Assembly (NCBI GenBank): GCA_965372355.1
Contig: CBDVBZ010000056.1
Location: forward strand, 1 to 21,492
Source of the DNA: CBDVBZ01 sp965372355
Lineage (GTDB): Bacteria > Krumholzibacteriota > Krumholzibacteriia > WVZY01
DNA length: 21,492 bases
Reading direction: 5' to 3'
Each line of letters starts with the position of its first letter. Within the stretch, counting starts at the first letter, position 1. Below the pieces are notes generated by a model. That model was not told the DNA's origin. It worked only from the letters and a program-made list of their open reading frames with translations, and searched no databases. The position numbers were made by a program, and so were the translations under genes. Below are positions 13,918 to 21,492 of the stretch, in pieces.

Positions 13918-15743
13918 TGCTCGCCCTCCGTCCGTCCGGAGCCCGCCCTACGGCTGAGAACCGCGGTCGAATCGCCCGGCGCGAAGTATTTCGAATAGAG
14001 ACTCCTAGCGATCGGGGCCGCTATCGACCCACCGTGCCCGGAGTTCTCCACTAGGATCGCAACCGCGATCTCCGGATTGTCCGCCGGAGCATAGCTGACG
14101 AACCAGGCGTGGTCATCGCCATGCGGGTTCTGAGCGGTTCCGGTCTTGCCGGCCGATTCGAGACCGGCCACGCGGCTCGCTCGCCCCGTTCCATTCTCGC
14201 CGTGCACGACGCCCTTCATGACCCGCCTCAGATAGTCCAGCGTGTAGCCCTCCAGCGAGTTGATTTTCTTCCGCGCGTAAACGCCGGTTGGCTCGCCTTC
14301 CACGCTTTTCAGCACGTGAGGCTGGACGAGATACCCACCGTTTGCGATCGCCGCCGCCACGCGGCACATTTGCAGTACGCTCGTCAGATACTCGCCCTGA
14401 CCGATGATGGTGTTGAGAACGAAACCCTGCGTCCACTTGCCCTTGCCGTATCTCTTGTTGTAGTACGCCCGGTCTGGGACGAGACCCGGGGCCTCGTTCG
14501 GCATATCGATACCCGTCCGGCTGCCCAGACCAAAAAGCCGTGAGGAGGATGCCAGCTCGTCGACATCCGTGATCTCGGCGCTCTTGTAGAAATACGAATC
14601 GCACGACTGAACAAACCCATTGTAGAGGTTCATGTAGCCGTGTCCCCCGTGTTTCCAGCACCTGTAGACACGGTTGCCGAATCGGTAGGCGCCTGTGCAG
14701 TAGACGAGCGCCTCCTGGGGATCGACGAGCCGATGGGTCAGTAGCGTGTATGCGCTGACAATCTTCAATGTGGAGGCCGGCGGATAGGTAGCCTGAAGGA
14801 ATCTGTTGAAAAGCGGCTTGTCCTCGGCGCCGTTGAGCCTGTCCCATTCCTCCTGGTCGATGCCCATGGCAAAGCTGTTCGGATCGAACTGAGGCACACT
14901 GACAACGGCCAGGAGAGAACCGTTATCGACATCCATCACAACCACCGCGCCGGCGCCAAGGGGTGCGATCTCCTCTTCGAGATGTCGCTGGAGACGGGCA
15001 TCGATTGTCAGCGTTACGTCTTCGCCCGGCACGGGCGGTTTGAGAAGCTCCGTCAACTCACCCAGGACGGTGCCCGACGCGTTAACGGCTACGACACGCT
15101 GTCCATCCTCGCCGCGCAGGTATTGCTCGCAAACACTCTCGATACCCGTCTTGCCCATGAGATCACCGGGGAAATAACCATCGCTGCCTCGTTTCTCCAG
15201 AAACTGATCGCTCACCTCCCCGACGTAACCAAGGAGATGCGCCGCGAACGCGCCTTTGACGTATCGTCGTCTGGCGTTGGCTTCCACTCGGAGCTTGGGA
15301 AAGCGATCGTAGTTCTCTCTCACAAAAGAGATAACGACCTTGTTGGCATTCTGTACCACTGGGAATGGAAGTCCACGGTTTCGTCTCTGCCAGAACGTAA
15401 ACCTCGAGTAGATCTCTGTGGTGTCGAGTGGGATATAGACAAACAGGCTGTCGATGGTGTCTCTGACATCGGACTCGGTGCGCCAGGGCAGAATGATGTC
15501 GAAGCTGGGAACGTTGTCGACGAGTACGACGCCGTTTCGATCTTTGATCAGTCCGCGAGGCGATATGATCCGTTGACGCTGGAGTTGGTTTTCTTCCGCA
15601 TATTGCCAATAGTGATCGTACTGCACGTACTGCAGGCCAAACAGCCGTACGGTAAGAATGGCGAAGAGCACGATGACAAGTGTGACAAGCCACTTGTACC
15701 GGGCCCTTCCGAGCCGCTCATCTCTAGGGTCTCGCTTTCCCAA
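13914..15743 (-). CDS. mrdA: Penicillin-binding protein 2 (class B transpeptidase of the elongasome), 609 aa
   Basis: Cross-links peptidoglycan during side-wall growth and is the partner of RodA. One N-terminal anchor helix (about residues 19-37), the dimerisation/pedestal domain with SPRGLIKDRNG (61-71), then the transpeptidase domain: STLK with the acyl-serine S324, SCD (380-382) and KTGT (533-536). Normal length. The start is a TTG at 15743; an in-frame TAA lies six bases upstream and no other start codon occurs before the anchor helix, so a TTG start is required. It overlaps the end of mreD by 20 bp, which suggests translational coupling instead of an independent ribosome site. Confidence 0.97.
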   Translation of the reverse strand: MGKRDPRDERLGRARYKWLVTLVIVLFAILTVRLFGLQYVQYDHYWQYAEENQLQRQRIISPRGLIKDRNGVVLVDNVPSFDIILPWRTESDVRDTIDSLFVYIPLDTTEIYSRFTFWQRRNRGLPFPVVQNANKVVISFVRENYDRFPKLRVEANARRRYVKGAFAAHLLGYVGEVSDQFLEKRGSDGYFPGDLMGKTGIESVCEQYLRGEDGQRVVAVNASGTVLGELTELLKPPVPGEDVTLTIDARLQRHLEEEIAPLGAGAVVVMDVDNGSLLAVVSVPQFDPNSFAMGIDQEEWDRLNGAEDKPLFNRFLQATYPPASTLKIVSAYTLLTHRLVDPQEALVYCTGAYRFGNRVYRCWKHGGHGYMNLYNGFVQSCDSYFYKSAEITDVDELASSSRLFGLGSRTGIDMPNEAPGLVPDRAYYNKRYGKGKWTQGFVLNTIIGQGEYLTSVLQMCRVAAAIANGGYLVQPHVLKSVEGEPTGVYARKKINSLEGYTLDYLRRVMKGVVHGENGTGRASRVAGLESAGKTGTAQNPHGDDHAWFVSYAPADNPEIAVAILVENSGHGGSIAAPIARSLYSKYFAPGDSTAVLSRRAGSGRTEGEQ

Positions 15744-16230
15744 AGGGTTTTACCGCCTTGCTGCCCAACGCCTCGGCCGCTTTGAACACCACGATGCCGA
15801 TCAACGCCGTGTAAACCGTCGACGGGACCGACACGGTTATCAGTAAGATAAAGAATCTCCCCAGGTGGAGTCCCGTAAAAAATAGCAGATAGATGAAGTC
15901 GTTTGCAAACGCTGCCGCGCCGATGAGTACCAGGACCAGCGGCGAGCTGCCCCGCTCTAGTTTCGCTGCCACGAATGCAACGCCATACCCGACAAGCGAC
16001 TTCGTAAGTGCGTTCAGGCCAAGAAGTTCAGGATTATAAAGATCCTGGAGAAAACCGATGACAAATCCCGCGATCGCCGCGTGCTCCAGCTTGCGATGCA
16101 TCGCGAAGTACACGACCAGCAGAAGCATAAAATCCGGCGCAATCTCACCGATGGCGATTCGCGGTGCGACCAGCATCTGGAGCAGGATGAATATCAGCGT
16201 ACCGATAACGACTTTCACAACTTCGGTCAA
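15724..16230 (-). CDS. mreD: MreD, rod-shape membrane protein, 168 aa
   Basis: Membrane component of the MreBCD scaffold. About five hydrophobic helices, with AGFVIGFLQDLYNPELLGLN in the middle, the most recognisable MreD stretch. The frame is open further upstream inside mreC, but I choose the TTG at 16230: GGAGG lies about seven bases before it, it overlaps the mreC stop as TTGA, and it gives the usual family length (an upstream start at 16296 would add 22 residues overlapping mreC). A GTG at 16218 is a second choice. Confidence 0.9.
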   Translation of the reverse strand: MTEVVKVVIGTLIFILLQMLVAPRIAIGEIAPDFMLLLVVYFAMHRKLEHAAIAGFVIGFLQDLYNPELLGLNALTKSLVGYGVAFVAAKLERGSSPLVLVLIGAAAFANDFIYLLFFTGLHLGRFFILLITVSVPSTVYTALIGIVVFKAAEALGSKAVKPFGKARP

Positions 16231-17084
16231 CGCCCACCTCCCGACCGTCTCAGAGCCGTCGAGTCCTGCGCGTCGTAGAAAATCGCCCGGTCCCACGGAA
16301 TCTCATCGACCACAACAAACACTTCTTCCAGCGATCTGAAGTCGATGTGACTCTTGGCATCGACTCGAAGACTCAAGCCATCGATATCCGGTATGACTTT
16401 CGTCACTACCGCAACAGGAAACCCCTTCGGCACGACGCCACCAAAACCGCTCGTTATCAGCGTATCGCCCACGGTCACATCCTCGACGACACTGACGTTG
16501 CCCAGCTCGAAATACGAATGGTTGCGCCATTCGAGTATTCCCACGACGCGGCTTCGCTTGTCGAGACAGCTAACAGGGTTGTTTCTGCTGCTGATCAGCT
16601 GGACCCACGCCGAGTTCTCGAACACATTGGTCACACGACCGACGTAACCTTGATAGGACAAAACGGGCATACGCACCGCCAACGAATCCGACTTTCCCTT
16701 ATCGATGATGAGTATTGTCTGAAAGCGATCCAGATTGCGGCCGATCACTTCGCAAGGAACAAGTTTTATAAATTGCTCTTCCTTAAAGGCAGCGAGACGA
16801 CGCAACCGTGCGCGTTCGGATCTGAACTGCAGGAGGCGCTCGCGCTCCAGCATCAGGCTGGCCACGACCCGGCGCAGCCGTTCGTTATCCGTCCTCAGAT
16901 CCCTCATGTCATCGAAGTAGTGCACAAACCGCTGTAAGGGCGCAAAGATGACGCTCAGCGTCGTCTGCGCAAAGCCCACCTTGGTTGGTTCTGGGAGAAT
17001 CAGGAGAATGAAAGAAATCAGAACGAGGATACCGAGTATCGTTTTGTCCCGGTGCTTGCGAAAGAGTAGATCGAACAGTGGCAT
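16227..17084 (-). CDS. mreC: MreC, rod-shape-determining protein, 285 aa
   Basis: Bitopic periplasmic scaffold that links MreB to PBP2/RodA and activates PBP2. A membrane helix (about residues 15-31), a charged coiled coil (about 55-100) and two beta-barrel subdomains (about 105-270), with VPCEVIGRNLDRFQTILIIDKG at their start and GDTLITSGFGGVVPKGFPVA in the second half; the last is the most conserved MreC motif. Starts one base after the mreB stop. A tail of about 15 residues follows the core. Confidence 0.96.
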   Translation of the reverse strand: MPLFDLLFRKHRDKTILGILVLISFILLILPEPTKVGFAQTTLSVIFAPLQRFVHYFDDMRDLRTDNERLRRVVASLMLERERLLQFRSERARLRRLAAFKEEQFIKLVPCEVIGRNLDRFQTILIIDKGKSDSLAVRMPVLSYQGYVGRVTNVFENSAWVQLISSRNNPVSCLDKRSRVVGILEWRNHSYFELGNVSVVEDVTVGDTLITSGFGGVVPKGFPVAVVTKVIPDIDGLSLRVDAKSHIDFRSLEEVFVVVDEIPWDRAIFYDAQDSTALRRSGGGR

Positions 17085-17085
17085 A

Positions 17086-18123
17086 CTAGTCGTTCACGCT
17101 GTGCATCAAGATTCTGTCGTAAGCATGAATGTTGTCGAGAACTTTGCCTGCCCCCAGCACGACGCACGACAAGGGATCGTCAACGACATTGATCGGCAAG
17201 TTGGTTTGTTCCTTGAACAACGTATCCAGCCCCTTTAGCAACGATCCGCCGCCGGTCATAACGATTCCTCTATCCACGATGTCCGCAGCCAACTCGGGAG
17301 GTGTTTCCTCGAGGGCCTGCTTGAGCGCTTCCACGATTTGCGCGATCGGTTCGGCCAGCGCTTCCCGTATCTCCTCGCTGGTCAACTTCAGCGTCTTTGG
17401 GATGCCGGCGACGAGATCCCTTCCCTTGACCTCCATCGAGAGCTCTTTCACCAGGTTCGCCGCTGTTCCGATCCGCATCTTGATTGTTTCCGCGGTCTGC
17501 TCTCCGATAAGGAGATTGTACGTCTTCTTGACGTACTGAATGATCCCCTCATCCATTTCGTCGCCCGCCACCCGGATCGAGCTATCGGCAACGATCCCGT
17601 CCAGGGCGATGACCGCGATCTCGGTCGTGCCGCCACCGATGTCGATAATCATATTACCGGCGGGTTTGTCAACGGGCAGCCCGACACCGATCGCGGCGGC
17701 GATCGGCTCGCTTATGAGAAACACGTCTCTGGCACCGGCGTGCTCGGCGCTGTCGCGCACCGCGCGTTTCTCCACCTCTGTGATTCCGGAGGGCACCGCG
17801 ATGACAATTCTCGGTCGAATGAAGAGCTTCTTCTGCTGCGATTTGCGGATGAACTCCCGCAGCATCATTTCCGTTATTTCGAAGTCGGCGATCACGCCGT
17901 CTTTGAGCGGCCGGATTACTTCGATGTGGTCGGGGGTCTTCCCTAGCATCGACTTTGCATCGGCGCCGACAGCGTAGGCCTTGCGCGTACCCGAGTCGAC
18001 CGCCACGACCGACGGTTCGTTGAGTACGATTCCACTGCCTTTGACAAATACGAGGGTGTTGGCCGTGCCAAGATCAATGGCAACGTCATTGGATAGAAAA
18101 TTCGAAAACCACGAAACCACCAC
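17086..18123 (-). CDS. mreB: MreB, actin-like rod-shape protein, 345 aa
   Basis: Membrane-bound filament that directs the elongasome. ATP-binding motifs: phosphate-1 DLGTANT (17-23), phosphate-2 DIGGGTTEIAVI (161-172) and adenosine TGGGSLLKG (290-298). The N-terminus WFSNFLSND resembles the membrane-touching region. Start is GTG, with AAAGGA nine bases upstream; two GTGs follow each other, so the exact codon is uncertain by one. Standard length. Preceded by radC at 21 bp. Confidence 0.98.
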   Translation of the reverse strand: MVVSWFSNFLSNDVAIDLGTANTLVFVKGSGIVLNEPSVVAVDSGTRKAYAVGADAKSMLGKTPDHIEVIRPLKDGVIADFEITEMMLREFIRKSQQKKLFIRPRIVIAVPSGITEVEKRAVRDSAEHAGARDVFLISEPIAAAIGVGLPVDKPAGNMIIDIGGGTTEIAVIALDGIVADSSIRVAGDEMDEGIIQYVKKTYNLLIGEQTAETIKMRIGTAANLVKELSMEVKGRDLVAGIPKTLKLTSEEIREALAEPIAQIVEALKQALEETPPELAADIVDRGIVMTGGGSLLKGLDTLFKEQTNLPINVVDDPLSCVVLGAGKVLDNIHAYDRILMHSVND

Positions 18124-18144
18124 CGATCACTATCCTTTCCAGGG

Positions 18145-18831
18145 CTAAAACACGCCCGTCTCTTTCAGGCTTCTATAACGGCCGGCACCGATGATCACAT
18201 GATCGAGCAACTTGATCCCGATCAAGTCACCGCACTTGGCGAAACGCCGCGTGAACTCGACATCCTCCTGGCTCGGCGTCGGGTCTCCCGTCGGGTGATT
18301 ATGCACGAGAACGATCGACGCCGCACTCGCGGAAATCGCCGGCTTGAGAATCTCCCTCGGGTGGACGATCGAGGCGTTGAGCGACCCGATCGAGACGGTT
18401 ACCACTTTCAGGATCCGGTTCTTTGTATTTAGCAGGGCAGCTTTGAAATGCTCCCGATCAAGATGTTTCATTTCCTCCATGAAGATTCCGGCAATATCCT
18501 CCGGACCCCGGATCGACGCTCCCTGCCCACCGGGAACGCTGGCAAATCGCTTGCCGATCTCGAAGGCTGCCGCAACCTGACATGCACGAACGAAGCCAAT
18601 CCCCGCCGTCTTCTTCAGATCGTCGAGGCTCGCGCGGCCCAGCGCCACGATGTCTCCAAAACGCTCCAAGAGGCCGTAGCCCAGCGCCAATGCACTCGCC
18701 TCTCGTGTCCCTCTACCTAGTACAATTGCCAGCAACTCGGGAAGCGACAGCTCCGACGGGCCATTGTGATACAACCGCTCACGCGGGCGCTCCTCCACCG
18801 GGAGTCGCTTGACCGACATACGGGTTTCCAT
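18145..18831 (-). CDS. radC: RadC family JAB/MPN-domain protein, 228 aa
   Basis: Contains an N-terminal UPF0758-type helical part with a helix-hairpin-helix segment (KKTAGIGFVRACQVAAA, 73-89) and a C-terminal JAB metalloprotease-like domain with the zinc motif HNHPTGDPTPSQED (177-190; H177, H179, D190). The name RadC is historical; a role in repair is doubtful and the biochemical function is not established. The ATG at 18831 is chosen because GAGGTGG lies just before it; a GTG at 18840 would fall in that site. radC directly before mreB is a widely conserved arrangement. Probably transcribed together with the shape genes. Confidence 0.94.
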   Translation of the reverse strand: METRMSVKRLPVEERPRERLYHNGPSELSLPELLAIVLGRGTREASALALGYGLLERFGDIVALGRASLDDLKKTAGIGFVRACQVAAAFEIGKRFASVPGGQGASIRGPEDIAGIFMEEMKHLDREHFKAALLNTKNRILKVVTVSIGSLNASIVHPREILKPAISASAASIVLVHNHPTGDPTPSQEDVEFTRRFAKCGDLIGIKLLDHVIIGAGRYRSLKETGVF

Positions 18832-18878
18832 ACCCACCACCTCACTTCATCACAACCTGAACCCGTTCAACGAGTTGG

Positions 18879-18908
18879 AGGCTAGCACCAGAGCCCGTCC
18901 GGGGGCAA
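18879..18908 (-). promoter_or_regulatory. Predicted promoter of the radC-mre cluster
   Basis: Minus strand: TTGCCC (18903-18908), an 18-bp spacer, TAGCCT (18879-18884). Weak by itself, but supported by ungapped match (about 23 of 31 positions) to the aspartokinase promoter region facing the other way, including an identical CTGGTGCTA leading into the -10. Confidence 0.45.
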
Positions 18909-19046
18909 GCGTTTTATGCGTTTTGGCGCGCCCTGACGGGGCCTGGCGGGCGCCCGAACGAACAACTCAAGCGAGCGCCGCGATCCGGCGGGTTGTCGCC
19001 AGCTTGGGGGGAGCAAGTGAGGTCTTCCGTCGCAGAATAACGACAC

Positions 19047-19076
19047 TTGGCCCGCGGCGGGCGCTGGTGCTATATT
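19047..19076 (+). promoter_or_regulatory. Predicted promoter of the aspartate kinase gene
   Basis: TTGGCC (19047-19052), an 18-bp spacer, TATATT (19071-19076; five of six to consensus). The -10 ends only 8 bp before the ATG, so the transcript would start at or within a few bases of the start codon. Confidence 0.5.
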
Positions 19077-19084
19077 GGGTCGCG

Positions 19085-20296
19085 ATGGCAAACAACCTGA
19101 TCGTCCAGAAATACGGAGGCAGCTCGCTCAGCACCCCCGCCCGGATCCGGGAGATCGCATCGAGGATCGCCGGCCGGGCAAGGGGGGACGCGAGGATCAT
19201 CGTCACGGTGTCTGCGATGGGCAAATCCACCGACGAGCTGCTCGGGCTGGCCTACGAGATCACACCGACACCACCCCAGCGGGAGCTGGACATGCTGCTG
19301 ACCGTGGGTGAGCGCGTGTCGATGGCACTCCTCTCCATGGCGCTCAACTCGGTGGGGTGCCAGGCGATATCGTTTACCGGATCCCAGAGCGGCATCGTCA
19401 CCGACGTGAGCCACACACGGGCCACGATCGAGGAGATCCGTGCCGCGCGGATCGAGACCGAGCTGTCCAGGGGCAAGGTCGTTATCGTCGCCGGATTTCA
19501 GGGCGTGAGCCGCGAGAAGGAGATCACGACGCTGGGCAGGGGCGGGTCGGACACGACGGCGGTCGCGATGGCGGCGGCGCTGAACGCCGCGCAGTGTGAG
19601 ATTTATTCCGACTTCCCCGGTCTTTACACAGCGGACCCAAGATGGGTGAAGTCAGCGAGGGTCATTCCCACAATCGGCTACGATGACATGCTCGAGCTTG
19701 CCGTTCTGGGCGCCCGGGTGTTACACTACCGCGCGGCCGAGATCGCCCGTCGGTATCGGGTGCGGCTGCGTTTGCTCTCCAGTTTCGAGGAAGCACCGGG
19801 CACCGCCGTACGGGGAGACATACCCATGGAAGAAACCAAACCCACGAGCATCACCTGCAACCCCGATGTCACGCTCGTCCGGCTGCACGCGGGGCGTGCG
19901 AGCGCAAACCTCGACCATCTCACCACAGAGTTGTCCCGGTCCGATCTGCAGATCTTCGGTTACTACCGGGAGTCCTCCGGCGAGGGCACCGTGCTCTCAC
20001 TCGTGTTGAACAGTGACGAAGCAAAGGAGCTCGAGGCGCGTATCGGCGAGCTTCGAGAAGGTGGCGTGCGAATGGAGACGCGCGGTGATCTCGGCACCGT
20101 CTCGGTCGTCGGCAGCGGCTTTGCGTGCAACGCAGGCGTGATCTTCAAAATCGAGCGCGCGCTTTCGAACGCCAATATCGATGTGTTCCGGTCACACGCA
20201 ACGTCACTGTCGGTGACTTCTGTGATCTCTCGCGAAGACTGCAAACGCGCCGTCGATGTGCTGCACACCTCGCTCTTCGAGAAGAGCGGCGACTAG
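19085..20296 (+). CDS. lysC: Aspartate kinase, 403 aa
   Basis: Phosphorylates aspartate at the entry to lysine, threonine and methionine (and diaminopimelate) synthesis; cytoplasmic. Seen: KYGGSS (9-14), the substrate/ATP motif TTLGRGGSDTTAVA (148-161), IYSDFPGLYTADPR (173-186), DDMLELAVLGARVLHYRAAE (200-219), then two C-terminal ACT domains (from about 258). The second ACT motif reads ANIDVFRSHATSLSVTSV instead of the usual INI...TSE.KIS form, so the feedback ligand is uncertain. The frame is open upstream to 18809, but homology starts at this ATG and the upstream part is promoter DNA. No clear ribosome site. Stop shared with the convergent rhomboid gene in CTAG (20293-20296). Confidence 0.95.
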   Translation: MANNLIVQKYGGSSLSTPARIREIASRIAGRARGDARIIVTVSAMGKSTDELLGLAYEITPTPPQRELDMLLTVGERVSMALLSMALNSVGCQAISFTGSQSGIVTDVSHTRATIEEIRAARIETELSRGKVVIVAGFQGVSREKEITTLGRGGSDTTAVAMAAALNAAQCEIYSDFPGLYTADPRWVKSARVIPTIGYDDMLELAVLGARVLHYRAAEIARRYRVRLRLLSSFEEAPGTAVRGDIPMEETKPTSITCNPDVTLVRLHAGRASANLDHLTTELSRSDLQIFGYYRESSGEGTVLSLVLNSDEAKELEARIGELREGGVRMETRGDLGTVSVVGSGFACNAGVIFKIERALSNANIDVFRSHATSLSVTSVISREDCKRAVDVLHTSLFEKSGD

Positions 20297-21492
20297 GCCT
20301 CACCCATCTCGAGCCCCAAACAGCGGATCTGTTCACGCGCAAATTCGACCCACTGATCACTCGGATAGCTAGCGACCATGTGCCGATACAGGCCATCCGC
20401 CCTGGCCGGGTCGGAAAACGTGTTCCAGTGCAGCCCCGCCGCCCTTAGCAGGGCAAAGGACGCCTCCGGATGCTGCGGATAACGATTCGCGAAGTTCTCG
20501 TAGGCAGTCACGGCCAGTTGCGGCTTCAGGTTGCGCTCGAGCCCGAAGGCAAGACTCAGGTGGTGATCGCAGCTCAGCGCAAACGAGGGGGATCCGCGTA
20601 GCGCCTCCTGAAAGAGCGCCTCCGCCTCACCCCGCTGCTGCTGATCGAGCAGCATTTCACAGGCCTGCCGGTAGTTCTTCGCCGCACCGTGGTGGTTGCC
20701 CGAAAACACCATTGCGCGCGCCAGCGCCGCGTACACCCGGGCGTCCCGGGGGCGCTGAGTCAAATAGCGGATAAAGGACCCCTGAGCCGCGTAGGGCTCG
20801 CCCTTTTCCATATAGGTCTGCCCCTCTCTCAAGAGGGATTCGATCTTGCCTTGCCGGTGCTGGCCAAGCGCGAAGGCGACCGACGCACCCCACAGGAAAC
20901 CGCTGATGTGGTTGACATAGGCGACCTGCGCGCTCGCCGTCTCCGTCTGGACGACCCCACGCACGACCTGCAGGATGAACCACAGGGCGACTGCGAATAC
21001 CGCGGGGATTTCCAGAACCCCCCCCCGCGTGAACGCCTGGAGCGGCATGAACGCCCAGTATGCCAGCCGGAGCTTGCTGCGGATAAAACGCACGCTGAAT
21101 GCCCCGAGCAAACCGGCAATCGCCCCCGAGGCGCCGATGATGCCGATCGCCGGGTCACCAAGGACGTGGGTATTGAACAGACCCTGAGCGTAATTGCCTA
21201 TCCCCGCTGAAGATAGGTACACCAGCGCAAACGCCAAGACACCCACCCGGTCTTCCACGTACCGCCCGAGGACCACCAGATAGACGACATTGCCGAGCAG
21301 GTGCAGGAATCCGAAGTGGAGAAACGCCGACCCCACCGATGTCACCGGATTGGCGTTCTCCGGGACGTAAATGAGGTTATAAACGTCAACCCCGGGCAGG
21401 TCCGGAAAATACCGTACAAGCACGAATACGGCCACGCAGATCACCGTATACGCGGCCGTCATGACTGGAAATCGCTCGAGCTTCGCGTTGAT
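20293..21492 (-). CDS. Rhomboid-family intramembrane protease fused to a C-terminal TPR-like domain (N-terminus beyond right edge)
   Basis: Membrane protease with six or so helices followed by a soluble repeat domain. Counting from the ATG at 21462: H54 and N58 in HFGFLHLLGN, catalytic S112 in IIGASGAIAGL, catalytic H185 in YVNHISGFLWG. Residues about 205-389 are amphipathic helical repeats with TPR-like spacing (AAQGSFIRYLTQRPRDARVY, then AEALFQEALRGSP, then AVTAYENFANRYPQHPEA). The frame stays open to the window edge and the last residues there (ERFPVMTAAYTVI) fit a normal rhomboid N-terminus, so the true start is probably outside. Distinct from the rhomboid at 2204, which has no TPR. Tail likely docks a partner or substrate; target unknown. 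Confidence 0.92.
   Translation of the reverse strand: MNAKLERFPVMTAAYTVICVAVFVLVRYFPDLPGVDVYNLIYVPENANPVTSVGSAFLHFGFLHLLGNVVYLVVLGRYVEDRVGVLAFALVYLSSAGIGNYAQGLFNTHVLGDPAIGIIGASGAIAGLLGAFSVRFIRSKLRLAYWAFMPLQAFTRGGVLEIPAVFAVALWFILQVVRGVVQTETASAQVAYVNHISGFLWGASVAFALGQHRQGKIESLLREGQTYMEKGEPYAAQGSFIRYLTQRPRDARVYAALARAMVFSGNHHGAAKNYRQACEMLLDQQQRGEAEALFQEALRGSPSFALSCDHHLSLAFGLERNLKPQLAVTAYENFANRYPQHPEASFALLRAAGLHWNTFSDPARADGLYRHMVASYPSDQWVEFAREQIRCLGLEMGEA

Noticed and set aside
14598..14606. SCD in place of SxN in PBP2 as a missing catalytic motif
   Set aside because: A serine-x-aspartate form at this motif is usual among PBP2-type transpeptidases; STLK and KTGT are intact.
18809..19084. Upstream 92-codon extension of the aspartate kinase frame
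   Set aside because: Aspartokinase homology begins at the ATG at 19085; the upstream stretch overlaps radC and the predicted promoters and resembles no protein.
1..21492. CRISPR array, transposon or prophage
   Set aside because: No regularly spaced repeats, transposase, integrase or phage structural genes were seen in any frame.

Overview
The window looks like a chromosomal housekeeping segment from a Gram-negative (diderm) bacterium. Evidence for two membranes: an RND efflux pump with its periplasmic adaptor, a full rod-shape system (MreBCD, PBP2, RodA), Lgt, and exported proteins. The mid-50s GC feel, the S/D/T-rich linkers (adaptor residues 31-78, SecG tail), the rhomboid with a C-terminal DUF6576-like tail and the TPR-rhomboid suggest an uncultivated lineage around the FCB group or neighbouring candidate phyla. 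That placement is inference. No transposase, integrase, phage gene or CRISPR array was seen.

Left part (1-5129). A partial RND pump gene and its adaptor run leftward. Divergent from them, a rhomboid protease and a MATE exporter run rightward and appear translationally coupled. The MATE reading frame has no ATG, GTG or TTG where its homology begins; the best candidate is an ATA at 2998 that overlaps the rhomboid stop. A DUF4446 gene converges on the MATE gene and the two share a CTAG double stop. Then comes a 193-bp element (4929-5121) bounded by perfect 12-bp inverted repeats.

Middle (5130-10777). An exported DUF4139 protein, then (in transcription order, leftward) gapA-pgk-tpiA-secG-tRNA-Leu(GAG). 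gapA has a near-consensus sigma-70 promoter (TTGACA, 17 bp, TATGAT) and a predicted leader of about 190 nt.

Right part (10778-21492). A long leftward cluster radC-mreB-mreC-mreD-mrdA-rodA-lgt-comF, tightly packed with overlaps. It supplies the elongasome (MreB filament, MreC/MreD scaffold, PBP2 transpeptidase, RodA glycosyltransferase) plus lipoprotein acylation. Diverging from radC is an aspartate kinase gene. The two promoters are mirror-image, near-identical 31-bp sequences, and the aspartokinase message may be almost leaderless. A rhomboid-TPR fusion protein converges on the aspartokinase gene, again through a shared CTAG, and runs off the right edge.

No clearly new defence or mobile system is visible. 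The points most worth a second look are regulatory and structural: the ATA start, the inverted-repeat element, the palindrome enclosing the efflux -10 box, the mirrored promoters, the paired hairpins between rodA and lgt, and the enlarged zinc-finger region of ComF.
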